From positions 493,066 to 557,065 of the forward strand of contig ML976674.1 in assembly GCA_010015655.1 (NCBI GenBank): a stretch of 64,000 bases of DNA. The letters run 5' to 3'. The stretch comes from Bimuria novae-zelandiae CBS 107.79. Lineage: Eukaryota > Ascomycota > Dothideomycetes > Pleosporales > Didymosphaeriaceae. Of the stretch, positions 1-12,300 are shown one piece after another. The notes under the pieces are model-generated. The model was not told the origin of the DNA. It saw only the letters and a program-made list of their open reading frames with translations, and did not search any database. The first letter of the stretch is position 1. Each line of letters begins with the position of its first letter. The position numbers were made by a program, and so were the translations under genes.

Positions 1-53
1 ACTATTTGAAAATCAGTAATGGACGATAGCCATTATGCAGATGTGGACGTACC

Positions 54-998
54 TCAATGGTAAACCTTGTTGTGCTTTTTGAGGGCGTCAGGTCGCGTGA
101 AGGTCTTCCCGCAACGCTTGCATTCCAGTTTCTCCCTATGACTGTTATGTGTGGCTTTGCAGTGGTGCTTCAAATGGCGGGAAATGTTTCCTTGACCAGA
201 TAGCGCTGTGAATGGCTTGCCACACTTGTGGCAATCATAAGTCTCTCCTGATGGAACTTTGCCTGGGTCGGTTTCCGAGCGCCGGGGAACTGCGACAGGA
301 TTGGTGTTTACCTTGAGTGGCTCAGTGTTCCGACGGTGTGGAGCATGCTGGGATGGAAAGACTGGTGTATATCCTGTAGCAGGAGGGATACGCGTGATAG
401 GGGGATATCGCAGATTCGGGTCGACATAAACAGGCTCGGGGTAGAATGAACCCCAAGGTGTGCCCACGATCGTATCGCCCATCTTGTACAGACTGAAACC
501 ATGACTAGAGTCATTGCTATAAGTATTATCGCTTGTGTAGAAGCCCACTGGGTCTTGTAACATCGGTCTGTTGACGAAGGTAGGCGCCATAATTTCGGTT
601 TGTCCTGGGGCAGCGAAGCCGGGCACACTCGAGCGTGGTACATGAGCAATGGAATCATAGTCTAGAGTTCGAGGTCGCTCATAGTGCATGGCGTCGTTCA
701 CGTATCCAGTCATTTTCACTTGCTGTCTAGAGATGAAATGAGAGCTGTTGAAGGCTGTTGTGTCTGGGAGGGACGGTAGACAGCGTCGGTTTCTCTTTGG
801 AGGATGTAATTGGTGTACGAAACCGATTCCCGATGCAGGAGGCCAGGATACAGGTGTCAGGGGCTCTGTATAACTCCTGTTGGTGACTTTCCGTTGCCGT
901 CGTGCGTCTGTCAACTGGCGAGGATGGGACGATCTAAGCAATATGGGCCGAGAGACAATCAGCGCCTGAGAATAAGTACCACAGGAGAAGGAAGACAT
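54..998 (-). CDS. C2H2 zinc-finger protein, putative DNA-binding
   Basis: Single open frame of 314 codons from an ATG. The last 65 residues carry two C2H2-type fingers: the first begins CHKCGKPF and ends in a His-x3-His pair followed by Cys, the second begins CKRCGKTF and ends HNKVYH, right at the stop. The N-terminal 250 residues are rich in Pro, Ser, Thr and Tyr with no recognisable fold. A second in-frame ATG about 95 codons in (MTGYVNDAMHYERP) could be the true start, because the first 90 residues look less protein-like. A role as a nuclear transcription factor is inferred only from the fingers. The next gene, a NACHT protein, ends in similar fingers, but I cannot say whether the two share ancestry. 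Certain as a C2H2 protein; unsure of start and target. Confidence 0.7.
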   Translation of the reverse strand: MSSFSCGTYSQALIVSRPILLRSSHPRQLTDARRQRKVTNRSYTEPLTPVSWPPASGIGFVHQLHPPKRNRRCLPSLPDTTAFNSSHFISRQQVKMTGYVNDAMHYERPRTLDYDSIAHVPRSSVPGFAAPGQTEIMAPTFVNRPMLQDPVGFYTSDNTYSNDSSHGFSLYKMGDTIVGTPWGSFYPEPVYVDPNLRYPPITRIPPATGYTPVFPSQHAPHRRNTEPLKVNTNPVAVPRRSETDPGKVPSGETYDCHKCGKPFTALSGQGNISRHLKHHCKATHNSHREKLECKRCGKTFTRPDALKKHNKVYH

Positions 999-3221
999 GA
1001 TGAGTGCAATTCAGCTGAGCTGTCTTCCACCGGATGGAAGTTTGCCAGGTGGAAGAGGGTTATACCTTCGGAAACTCGCATTTGTCGCGTTTGCTGCGCA
1101 GAAGGGCATCACCTCCATCGTCCATCTGTGCCAATATTGGGAGGATGCATATGCGCGTGAAATATGAGTTGGGCATAGGCGATTTGCTCGTTGTCGTCAA
1201 ATCATCTGCTCATAGATCAGGGGTGGGCGGCGTCCAGGGATGGTCGATGCGCTAGCATGCAGCGTCATAAAGTGTGCAGGGCAAGGTGGAAGACCATGAA
1301 ATAGAGCCCTGGTCGAGCGTTCAGGTCTCGAATAACGGATGGGGGCATTGGATCGGATTGCCGGTTGTCAAGTCTCGTGATTCACCAATGGCGAAAGGGC
1401 AACGTTCCGAGGGTAACATGGTGTTGCCAGAGTAGACAACTGATACCAAATAGTACGGAAATACTGATTGAACCTTTGCAGTGACGTTGATTGCGAATCA
1501 AGGTCGACGTCAGGGCCATTGTCAACCACCAATGGGCAGGGATGTCCTCGTCCTTCCATCTTCCTCCCATCTTCCATCCTGTTGCTACCCCTCATTGTTC
1601 TATTCCATGAGCGAGTTAGCTGCACTGTGGCTCTCCGTTGGCCCACTACTGAGGGCATGCCAAGGACGCTTTGGTGGGAGGCATCAAGCCCTGGGCCATG
1701 TACCTACTGTCTTCTGGTATGCTAGGGCGGTGAACGTGTGTGCGCGTTGAGTGCGGAAATGGGATGCATTGACCACCAGATAGCAGCGACTATCTTATTC
1801 CGGTAGCGTTGCCGTAGCTAAGTGTCTCATATGGTGGCCCGAATGGGGGAGACTCGGTGGGCGTAGCGACAAATCGTTGGTCCAAGCGCCTAGGATAATT
1901 AGCCCATGGCGTGAAACATTACGCATTACGACGCTTACACGGCGTTGAGTGCTCAAGTATGATACAGTTGGCTCGCTCATTAGTGCAAGAGAACGAGTGC
2001 TAGTTTCCGTCAGTCTTGGTGATTTCACATCAGAAGGTTTGCAGACCCACATTGATCTACACGTGCAACTACCTTGGCATCCAAAGGTCGCTAGCTGCGA
2101 GAGACAGCCCCTCCGTAGTAATCCAGCGAGACTGATAGCAATCCCAAAGCCAGATTGGCAAAGGGAAATCATCTTGTTATGAAAGAATGTGGTAAAGGCA
2201 TTCAGAGAAATTGGGGCGAAGAGCGGCTGAGGAGCAAAAGTAACAGAAGTGCAGCCACCGCAGATTAAAGGCACCAACACAATGATAAAGCCTTGCGACA
2301 GGCCTCCACATGTTGACCGGAGCTGAGAACACAGCCTGTATCGTTGGATGCGATTGCTATCCGTCAGGCTGACTAGCCTGTATGAGGCTATGATGCCCCT
2401 TCATTTACACCCCAGAACTCGACTATACGAGCCTCTGATCACCTTGGACAGGCAGTTACGAAGGAGTCGTTCGCATGAAAATGCAAGCAACAAGCACGTT
2501 CTACTGAGTCCAGTGGATTGTTGATACGCCTCCTCGCGTAGTGTCGCCGCTTTGGCTGTTGACGATATGCAAGAGTGCACAAGGGTAGCCGACACGGCTG
2601 AATATCCGAGTCGCCCTTCATCGCAATCCACGATTCTGAATCGGATAGTCGGTATTGCGAGGAACGTCGAAAGCCTTTTGGAGTTCTTTCCGGCGCCAAT
2701 GTCTTCGGACTTTTCAATGACCTTTCCCCGATAAATCCATTGAACTACTGCTAGGGCAGTGAATGGATGATGCGGGAGGTCGTATCCGCAATCTGCGAGC
2801 TGACCCCGCGCCTGCCTGAAGGGACCAGTGAAATGGGTCCTCCAGCGCCACCTACGCTCGATAGTATTGGTACAGCCTCTTTCGCGGGGTGCAATGGTTG
2901 GACAAAATATATTGCCTTCGTACGCGCTAACATTAGTTCCTGTCCTTGTGGTGTGTTAAACATGCCTCAAAAACAGAGAGATGAATTTCGTGCCACGCGT
3001 AGGGAAGTTCGCGATTATTGAACGTGAATATTGTGTTCGTTCGCAACTTCTCCAAGCCACGGAAATATTGAAAGTTTTGATGATATAAATAGTACCCAGA
3101 AAAAGGTCAAAGCGTCAGTTTCCATGAGCCAACTTATACGCAAGTTTGGGAACTCTCGAGGCCTTGCAGACATGAATTGAGGCTTATCGAATGTCTTACT
3201 GGCGAAAAGTCCCGAATTAAA
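999..3221. other. 2.2-kb stretch with no supportable gene
   Basis: Base composition is like coding DNA, but only short overlapping frames occur on both strands. None shows a family motif. A 70-codon minus-strand frame (2751-2963) starts with ATG but has no recognisable content. A minus-strand frame near 1795-2182 has a hydrophobic N-terminus and some Cys, but no strong support. Confidence 0.5.
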
Positions 3222-6200
3222 TCATTTACCACGTTCGTGGATCTTCTGATGCCTTCTCAGATCATTCTTTCTAGTGAAAGCCTTGCCGCACTCTTCGCAC
3301 TCTTCACTTCTGATGCCCTTGTGGCTCTTTACGTGATCATCCAAGATGAGCTTGCGTGTGAAAGACTTCCCGCAAAGGTGGCATGTATGCGTCGCCTTTG
3401 TCTTCGTGACGTGGGTGGTGTTAAAGCGTTCTGCGAGATCGCTGATCTCGGGGTGAAAAGAGCGAGTGTGTCTGTTGGACTCTTAGTTAGGCTCGCACTC
3501 GATAGATGGTCTCTAAAACATACTTCTCGAGGTCTTTATGATTGGAGAAACCCTCGTTGCCAAGGCAATCCGTCACTTCGCATTGGAATGGTCGCTCGTG
3601 AACGTTCACGTGCCGCTTCTTCGACTTCGCATCTTTGAACCCTTCAGAAAAGTACATGCACGTAATTTTTGTGCATTTGTATGGCCGCTCATGGTCGTAG
3701 AATTCCTTAAATATTTCCAGTTCCTGCCCCTTCAGTTTCGAGACCGTCTCTTCCATGAACTTCCTATTGCGATTGAGTGCTTCTTCAAGGCTCTTGATAC
3801 TGACTTTGTGGCGGGCTTCGAAACCTTTCTTTTGGAAGGTGTAGATGTGACTTGTCAATGCGACTATGTCATCGTAGAACTCTTGGCTTTCGAAGGCGCT
3901 GCAATTCTCGCGGCATTCGGCAACTATTTTCTTCGACTCATGAAAGTCTTCATCATGATATTGGTCCATGAAGGCGTCAATGGCCATAGACACATCTCTC
4001 ACAAGCTCTTCTGTTCTCGAATAATCTTCCAGGAGGTCCTTACCGGTGTTTACGAACGCGTTAACATGTTGGAACCATTTTGCGACTGCGTAATCTTGGA
4101 ATGCGAACTGACCCTCTAGCATCATTTGTCGGAGTTCCTGCTTTTCTACTGGTTCCTTTGTCTGGAAGCATGGAAAAGTAAGGTACTGTAGACACAGTGT
4201 TGTCAACTCGCATTCGACCGATGGTTGATGAATATCTTCCGTGCTTTTTGTGAGGTAGCTGTTCTGTCAGTAGATCTCAAGACATTTTGGAAGGGTGCTT
4301 ACTATCTTGCTGTACTGTGGACTAAAGAGACGCGATGGCCCGAGACTGTGACCAACGAGCCACATATGTCATAAATATGACCACGAAGACGGCGGTCATT
4401 GTATTCAATGCTACGGTTGTCGACGTCGATAGAGAGAGCTACTTGTATCTCACGCCAAGTAAGTTGACGCTGGGCACAAACCATCCAGCCCAAAAGCTTC
4501 TTTGCTATGGGCCACTCCACCTTGAATGTGCGTTTGATTCGCGTCACGATCCTTTCGTACCTGTCTTAGGTCAACATCCCGACTATCTTATTGACTACCA
4601 CCATCCAGATTATCCACTTACGCGTCCTTGAGACTGTCCGGAAAGTTGTTGGTGCTAATTGAGTCTAAAAGGTCCCCGCGGGTAGGTTGCTGGTGGAGAT
4701 TCTCCATGACGAGCTTGGCGTACAGGAACATTCCTATATGTTTTAGTGTTTGAATAATCACCTATTGAAGCCATAAGTACCTTTGGCTCTTTCTACAGTC
4801 AAATTGCGCAGGTATTCCTTCGCTTCTTCATCGAAAAGCTCATGCTTCGCTGCGATCCGATCCACCCAGATCCGAACAAAGCTACTAATGTCGTTTTCGT
4901 TGTCTGCAGCTGACATAGAAACAATTTTGGGTACGATTTTACTGGTTGACGAGGTGTGAAGTGCTCTTTTTATGTCAGGGTAGTCTTGGCTAACAATCAT
5001 CACCCGCAACTTTCCAGGGTCATTGGTATCGCATTGGGTAACAATGTCGACAAGAAACTCCAATAGCTGCTTGCGTTCATACTGTTCACATTCATCCAGG
5101 CCATCGATGACAATGAAGATTTTGTCCGGTATGGAACAGAAATCCTCGAAGACTATTTTCGCCAAAATAAAAGACCGCAGCACTGGCTCACCGCTTTTGG
5201 ATTTTTTTGCGTGACATGGTGGCACGAGGTCTGGGTAGCGACTCAGCAACTGATGTATCAGTCCTTTGAGGACCCCAACCGCTGTGTTGCATCTCTGGCC
5301 TTCGTAGTGGCAGTAAAAATAGCTCGTGATGCAAGTGTTCCTTTTGCTGCATTCATCCACAATGGTTGACGCCAGTATCGTTTTTCCTAGCACAATTTAG
5401 TGTTTAGTGCTTGAGACGAGAGGTGGGGGGCTGTCTCTACCAGCACCGGGCATGCCATTCAGCCAAACTATGGGCGTGGTCGGAACTATGTGTAGGCTTA
5501 GAGCTCGCTTCTTGGGATCGATTTGCGGCATACTGACCATCTGCGTCTATCCAATCCTTAATGTTATCGTTCTTCATTATCCATTTCCCGGTGTCTTGAT
5601 ATGATAACCGGATCTCTGTGAACTTTGCATGATCCTCTTCCTGTATCGATCCGACCGCAAGCCACTCCTTCACAGCTGATAGCTTTTTGGCTCTCTCCTC
5701 CGCAATCATCTCGTCAAGTTTGGCCTTCATCTCCGCCATGTTTTCTCGGTATGTGCGGTACTGTGAGATGGTCGCGCGACACTCGACTACGTCTTTGTGG
5801 CGGGCAAGTCGCTTTAAAATACCACTAAATTTAGTATCGAAGTCTTTCCACATAGCACGGAAAAACTTTCTCCACCCTTTTCGCGTTCATGTCAAAGTCG
5901 AAACACAAAGGATTAAGTAGCGTACTTACTGCTTCCAGAGAAGAATTTCATTGACTGCTGGTGGAAGTCAAGAATGTCAATGTACATCAGCTCCAGGGCC
6001 TGGATCATATAAGGATTCTCGTTGAACAAGCTCTCGTATTCTTGCAACAAGGGCAAATGTTCGCCGATCTGAGAATAAGCATCTAACAGCGTTTCGAATG
6101 ATTCTGAAAGAGTGCTAGCAGTCTGAAACTCATTAGAGAGACTCCGATTGACAGAAGAGTATGGAGCTACATACCAGCAGAAGGAACTTGATGGGGCCCC

Positions 6201-6546
6201 ACACAAAAGCTACTACATCCGATACGTTCAAAAATATTTCGATCGTTTTGGAAAATTGGTGCATAGCTTCGAGAAAGGACTGTATGCGACCAAGATTGGC
6301 CATGGTTTTCGTGTGCTCTTGTTCATATTGAAGGCGCATCAATTCGTCGCATAGTGTCTCATAGGTTGTGTCCTTGAAGTTTGTGAGTTCCGTCCCCGAT
6401 AAGCGTGCCTTGAACTTCAGCACGGCGGCCCGTAAAGCCTCGCTTCCAGGGCCTCCGACTAGAGTGGACTGCTGCGATAAGGCTCCAGTTGACGTGCGGC
6501 TGACTTGGCTGGGAGGCAAGGATTGGACGGAATTGTTGCCGTTCAT
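3222..6546 (-). CDS. NACHT-domain (STAND/NLR-like) protein with C-terminal C2H2 fingers
   Basis: Nine exons on the minus strand: 6546-6175, 6122-5930, 5876-5538, 5485-5441, 5386-4781, 4733-4622, 4560-4303, 4258-3524, 3471-3222. They sum to 2910 nt, 969 aa, with frame kept across every junction. Residues 1-300 form a helical region like the DUF7708-type N-terminus often fused to fungal NACHT domains. The NACHT follows: Walker A in WLNGMPGAGKT (about 308-318), Walker B in IVIDGLDE (about 407-415), then a winged-helix-like part ending near 640. The next 200 residues are alpha-helical, and the last 130 hold four C2H2-like fingers instead of WD, TPR or ankyrin repeats. Fungal proteins of this class are STAND NTPases; some act in non-self recognition and regulated cell death. 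That role is inference here. The intron between 5441 and 5386 splits the Walker A codons. All junctions are manual. Confidence 0.85.
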
Positions 6547-6914
6547 GCTGGCAATATGAGGTGCTTTACTCCTCAGGCTAAGCCCTAGAAGCGAAAATCT
6601 GTTGAATGGGATAATGTGAAAGCAGGTGGCGACAGGAAAATCACGATACGTTGGCTTGATCAGTCTGAGGGACGACCGGTCAAACCCCTTGTCTGTGGCG
6701 CATGCTAAGCCACTACCTCACTGCCACTGGTTGCGTGGTGCCCAGCAAATTAGCGGTGAGGCTGATCCAAAGGCACATTGGTGAGCTGAAACTAAAATCG
6801 AGGACTCACCCCGAAGAGTTGAGAACGGACGGCGCCGATATAATCGACAACAAACGAGGCTCGAAGTAGGGCCTGACCCTGCCAAGCATTCTAGCGCCCG
6901 TTAGCGTTGCCGCC
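6547..6914. promoter_or_regulatory. Divergent intergenic region between the NACHT and SNF2 genes
   Basis: The 368-bp gap separates two start codons pointing away from each other, so it must hold both promoters. I see no TATA box or known operator with confidence. Confidence 0.4.
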
Positions 6915-9900
6915 ATGTCTCTCAAACGTATGCTCAACCCTGACGACAGCGCGTACGAACAACAACTGCACCACCACTCACTGCAGGGGTGGGATGACTA
7001 TGGAGCTCCTGTCGAGTATGTTCAAAGAGGCTTTTGCAGGAACGGGCTGACGGTGCTCAAGGGTGACACCGGTCCTTCAGGACACTACCTGGGACAACGC
7101 CGTTACCGATATATTTACGCTGGACACCCTTCCAGATGTTTTTGTTCAAAACGATTTAGAGAGCTGCAATTCTTACACTCCTCCCAGCTATGATACGAAG
7201 ACATCTCTTCTGTGCGTACAAGAACAAGTGCAACAATGGGCAGAGGACAACACCTCCCAAAGCGCTTCATCGCCTGCGACACTGGATTATGATGAGGAGC
7301 AAGTATGCTACGGCATGGTACGAGCGCAGCTGCTATTTTAAAGACGTTGCTGAAAACGATAGATCGCGCGTGCACCAATCAAGCTTGTGGGTGACATGGC
7401 TGTCGTAGATTCGAAACTTGGTATAGGAGGTCACCCTATTCCGGGACACTATCGAATGGTGGTAAATAAATGCGATGGCCGTTATGTGGTCGCCTTCCTC
7501 GATGGCGTGCCACTTGGCGAGGCAAACACCCAACTTGAAACAGCTCTCTCCGGGATTGCAGAACAAGGGCACCATGTTACCCTTGAGGTATTCGCACCGA
7601 TAAGACCGATTCGCGAGCAAATATCAAGGGCAACAAAGGAGAAAGAAGCCGTTGTGAGGGTCAGTATCAATATTTACGGGCCCCGTAGTGTCGGACGTGA
7701 AATAGGGTTGGAGCTCTCTGCCCAGAAGATATATCTGCAACGGCCTGATTATATCAAGCCTGGACTAGCCTACGATAATCCCCATCTTCTGAAACTTGGA
7801 AATTACCGGCAAAGCTTTCACGATCAAAACGTCGAAACACGAGAGGAGAAACAGCCCGAAAGCGAGACCGAAAAGGCTGAGGCATTTCAGAAGACTCTGA
7901 ACACCATATATTCTTCACTAACACGGGGAGAAACGCTTGCTGGTATAGAAGGGGATAGCCGTCTTAAGACACAACTCTTGCCTCATCAAAAACAGGCTCT
8001 GGATTTCATGTCGCAGCGTGAGCACGGCCCAATACCCGAGAAATTTCGCCTGTGGGCGCCGGGTGAACAGGATGGCACTTTATGCCAGCGACATGTCATC
8101 ACAAATCAAGCATCCTTGCTCGAGTACCCAGAAACTGGAGGTGGTATACTCGCCGATGAGATGGGCATGGGCAAGAGCCTAAGCATCCTAGCATTGATGC
8201 TGCGTACTCTTGGGGAAGGCCATGTATGGACCTCGGAACACACCGAAATGATGGATGACGGATCAAATCAACACGCAATGCGCCGCCGCTCACGAGCTAC
8301 GCTGATCATTGCATCGTCGGATCTAATGATCAACGAATGGTTCCAGGAAATGAAGATACATTTCAGGGAGGAGGTTTATGATGCTCTTCGTACTATCAAG
8401 TATCACGGTACAAGTCGCGAATCCAGCCTCGACGCTTTATCCAATGCTGACATTGTTGTTACTACGTATCACACCCTTTACGCGGACTCTTGTCGCGGAC
8501 AAAATCCGTTGTGCAACATCGAATGGTATCGGTTGGTGCTAGACGAAGCACATATCATTCGACGGCTTTCAACAGTATTGTATCGCACCGTTGCAGAGCT
8601 CAAGGCCCGCTCCCGCTGGTGTTTGACGGGCACTCCTATCCAGAATCGATTGGAGGATATCGGATCCCTGTTTGCCTTTATCCGCATTATTCCGTTCAAC
8701 AACCCATCAAATTTTCGAAAATATATATGTCTGCCGTTTGAAGAAGGTGGAAAGCGCCGCGACGTAGCGATCGAGCGCTTTACTCGGTTGCTGGACTCCC
8801 TCTGCTTGCGAAGAACGAAAGATCTGTTGCATTTGCCAGAACAGCACGCCCGCATCCGCAAGATCGACTTCTCACCTGAAGAAAGAATGCAGTATGAGCA
8901 GACGAAGAAGATCATGTTGCGAGCTGCTAAGAATCAGGTAGGCGAATTTGACCAGAAGAGCACACTTGGCCTGTTTCAAGTACAGCTTCAACTGCGAATC
9001 TTGTGTAACCATGGAACGTATCAGCAACCATTCTCCTGGAACAGGCGGAAAATTCACCTGCTCGATGAAAGGGAGGCTATGGAAGCATCACTCGGAAGAG
9101 ATGCCGAAGTGACTTGCTCAGCATGCAAACAGACTATGCCATTGGTCGGAGCAGGTTCAATGTTCCAACGCTTTGATGAACATTGTCGACATGTTCTCTG
9201 CTCCGAATGCATGGAAGAAAGCACTCCGGAAGTACAACCGGGAAACGCGATGGGCTGTCCCTTGTGCTCATCGCTGTGGAAGATGCACTCTCGTTCTGGA
9301 AACGATATGCGCGGGCATGAGAACGAAAATTATTTTCGCGCCCAAGGAAGGTCATCCAAGATAGAAGCCTTGATGAAGGATGTTCAGACCGACGTCTTGC
9401 ACACGAAGAGGTCCGTATGAAGTGATCAGCAGACAAATGTCGCATACTAACGCAAGCGTGCAGTATCATATTCTCATGCTGGACCCACACCCTCGATCTT
9501 ATTGGAGCTTATCTGAAAGGCCATAGTATTGAATATCGACGCATAGATGGCGAGTGCCCTACTGCAAAACGTGAAAAGATTCTTGATGAATTCGCCCATA
9601 ATCGTCAGTTACGCGTTCTAATCATGACTACCGGCACGGGCGCCGTTGGGTATGACCTTACACATCCTTCCCTAGTTGCTTTGAGCTAATGGTCCAGGCT
9701 GAACCTTACTATGGCCAACCATGTCTTCCTTGTCGAACCTCAGTGGAATCCAAGCGTCGAAAATCAAGCGATTGCGCGAGCACTGCGTCTGGGTCAAGAG
9801 CAAGCTGTGCAAGTGACAAGATATGTGGTTAACCGCACAATCGAGCAAGTGTGTCTACTTTGGGTGTTCAACAATCATTGTGCTGACTATTTAGGATATG

Positions 9901-9951
9901 CGTTCTCTGCAAGACAAGAAGCTCAAAATGGCCGGCATGGCCTGGGAATAG
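6915..9951 (+). CDS. SNF2-family ATPase with RING finger (RAD5/HLTF-like)
   Basis: Six exons: 6915-7015, 7062-7317, 7363-9410, 9464-9649, 9698-9848, 9895-9951; 2799 nt, 932 aa, frame continuous. The N-terminal 300 residues are family-specific. Motif I is ILADEMGMGKS (about 380-392) and motif II is LDEAH (about 513). A C3HC4-type RING lies at about 705-755 (CSACK ... CRHVLCSEC ... CPLC) between the two helicase lobes, the order seen in RAD5/HLTF. The C-terminal lobe has FSCWTHTLDLI, then TTGTGAVGLNLT (split by an intron) and the Q-x-x-R-A-x-R motif near LGQEQAVQVTRY. Such proteins remodel chromatin or DNA forks with ATP, and the RING can act as a ubiquitin ligase. Many fungal copies are lineage-expanded and of unknown role, so I do not call it RAD5. 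It lies beside an NLR gene at the edge of a transposon island. Confidence 0.88.
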
Positions 9952-10515
9952 AAGCACTTCATATCTGCGTGTATTTCTCATTTCTCTCACAATCATCCGT
10001 CAATAGATCTGTCGCATGCCGCTCGGGATTTTTTCTCAAACCACCTTTCCTAGAATGTCTTTGCCCTCGCCTTTAAATCTGTTTGTTCCGCGGCAGTGCA
10101 CTTTTAAATCGCTGAATGGTTCTTGCCTGCGATCGCGCCGCTCTTTCTGCTACAGTTGCCCCTCACACAAACGCACTTGATAGCAAACGAGCTTGCCAAT
10201 CTCACTTACTTTCATTGCGTCTAACCTCAATAGGCTTAGCGTACGTCGTCATCCGTTTGCTAGAGATACAAAAGGCTCGGCTCCTCTTGCAATCAGTACC
10301 TCCTTCTCATATGGTCGAATCCTGGCATTGGCTTTATGTCCTAACACCCATGCACTCGGCTGCCTTGCAAGCGGATAGACAGACCCATACTGCAGCAGCT
10401 GCCCCACGGTCGAGCCAGCGATTCATTGTTGCCCAAGAGCAATTCCAGGAAACATTTATATTACTCGAAGTTCCTCTACCGCCAACTATAATCAACGATT
10501 GGATCTAGATACAGC
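9952..10515. other. Intergenic, no gene seen
   Basis: 564 bp between the SNF2 stop and the SET gene start. A 130-codon frame (10116-10508) crosses it but has no family features and looks like chance. It should hold the SNF2 3' UTR and the SET gene promoter. Confidence 0.4.
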
Positions 10516-12300
10516 ATGTTCACTGTGCGAGAAGTGCCTGGGAAAGGCTTAGGCCTTGTTGCCACGGAGCACATCATCAAAGGAACTCGTTTACTCGCCG
10601 AGACACCGATCATCATGCTGCCACTTTCTATCACCAGCGAAGATCTATGTGACTGAGTCTGGGAGCTTCCCGAGGACAAGCAGCTGTCTTTCCTTGCACT
10701 CTCAAACAGTTATCCACATGACAGTATGCCGACGCAGTGCGACGGCATTCTACGGACAAATTCTTTCTCGGTTGGGTGTGATCAGGCTGGAGTTGTCATT
10801 GAGGCGAGCCGCATCAACCACGCTTGCGACAATAACAGTATGCATTGCTGGAACGACAACCTAGGCAAGATAACAGTGCATGCGGTTAGGGATATCGAGA
10901 AAGGTGAAGAGATAACCACCAACTACATTGGGCGCGGATCAATTCGTAAGGAGAGACAAGCAATTCTCAAAACGTCATATATCTTAGATTGCGCTTGGGG
11001 GCTCTGTTCTCTCCCAGAAACTGAGAGTGGGGCAGTCGATCGGAAGCTCATGCGAAGAACGAAGTTCTGGAAGAATTTTCAGCTCGACCAAGGCCTCACT
11101 CGTCATCTGGCCAGCCCACTACTACGTCTCCGGCGCTTAGAAGAGACCGTGCGCCATACTATGGAGTTGAGATCTGGCACCCAGCTGTACGAAGCTTATC
11201 TGGAAAGAGCTGCGCTCGCTCTAGCACATAGCGATCTCGCCCGAGGCAAGATCTTCTTCGAAAGGGCATATGAAGCATATATGACTGAGCATGGGCCCGA
11301 CGACGAGACAGCGGTGGAGCGCAGAGACAAGCTTCAGAACGTTTCGCGATCGGGCTGCTATGGTCAATCCACAAGATGGAAGACCTTGGAAGCCGATGCC
11401 CTTCCGATCAAGAGCATCTCTGAGCTTTTTGAAGACTGGCTGTGGAAGAGGATTGAGGACATCCCGAAGCCGACCCAATATGCAGATCTTTACGATCGCA
11501 GCACTTTCCTTGGCATTGGTGGCTTGCCGACCAAGGGTCTTTACGACAACGAGTATCACCAAGACGCAGCTCTCGGTCGAGCAAAGCCCCGGCGCCACTG
11601 GTGCTTGATGGGACGAATCATGGATAGCGCAGCCCCAGGCGGGCAATTGCACCTCATGGTAACCGATGTCGATGGGCATATCACGGGTGTCTTCTTCCAG
11701 GAGACTAAGAGTTCGAAGACCAGGAAGAACAAGGCCAAGAAAGAGGAGTCTAAGACACAAAGCACTAGCAATACCGACACAGAGAAGGAAGAGTCCAAGG
11801 ACGATGGCGTCAACACCCAGGAGACCGAGATAGAAGAGTCCAAGAGAGAGCAGACGGGTGCCAAGGACAAGGAAGAGAATACCGAGAAGCTATCCCCATG
11901 CCCTTCAACAAAGGCGATACCGTCGTGGTCCTATACGCCGAGCGCGAGAACTCTACTACAGGATCAGTCGTCAAGGTGACGGGCACTAATACAGTCCAGG
12001 TAATGTCATCAAAGAAATTCTCCTACTGTATTAGTCAACAAAATACCAATCGTACATAGTATATCTCGTATTCAATATGGAAGTTGTGGACATTGAGCGA
12101 AACCCTCCAAAAGTATGCAACGCAGCACGATGGCCAATATACGTGTCACGGCTGCGACAAGAAGGGTTCTCCTTCTCATAAGTGCAGTGGTTGCGGAATG
12201 TTCCGCTATTGCAAAAAAGTAAGTACCTACGAGGAAGTCAGGATAGATGTGAACTTGAAGAACTGACATTGTAACGTCGCATACCGCGTCGCGAATCACA
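10516..12300 (+). pseudogene. SET-MYND domain protein gene, disrupted
   Basis: Reading from the ATG at 10516 gives a SET-type start (REVPGKGLGLVATE), then a TGA at 10654-10656. The same frame reopens at once and continues to 11979 with SET motifs: RTNSF, then SRINHACDNN, then GEEITTNYI, followed by a post-SET helical region. A lysine/glutamate-rich stretch follows (11700-11880), after which family-like sequence (MPFNKGDTVVVLYAE, from about 11897) continues in a different frame. A likely intron (12002-12059) leads to a MYND-type Cys cluster (CHGCDKKG ... CSGCGMFRYC, about 12130-12213). The reading then meets a donor-like GTAAGT and no convincing next exon before the AT-rich island. SET-MYND proteins are putative lysine methyltransferases. 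A CGA-to-TGA change would explain the stop; an unusual intron is less likely because no donor-acceptor pair of normal size removes it. Confidence 0.7.

Noticed and set aside
1795..2280. 161-codon minus frame with hydrophobic start and Cys-rich patch, effector-like
   Set aside because: It starts at GTG, the inner ATG gives an odd Ser/Arg-rich tail, and no acceptable signal cleavage or homology is visible.
2751..3021. Overlapping 70-codon (minus) and 84-codon (plus) frames
   Set aside because: They overlap on opposite strands, lack motifs, and could be chance.
3177..3638. 153-codon plus-strand frame
   Set aside because: It is antisense to the C2H2 exons of the NACHT gene, whose minus-strand reading explains the sequence.
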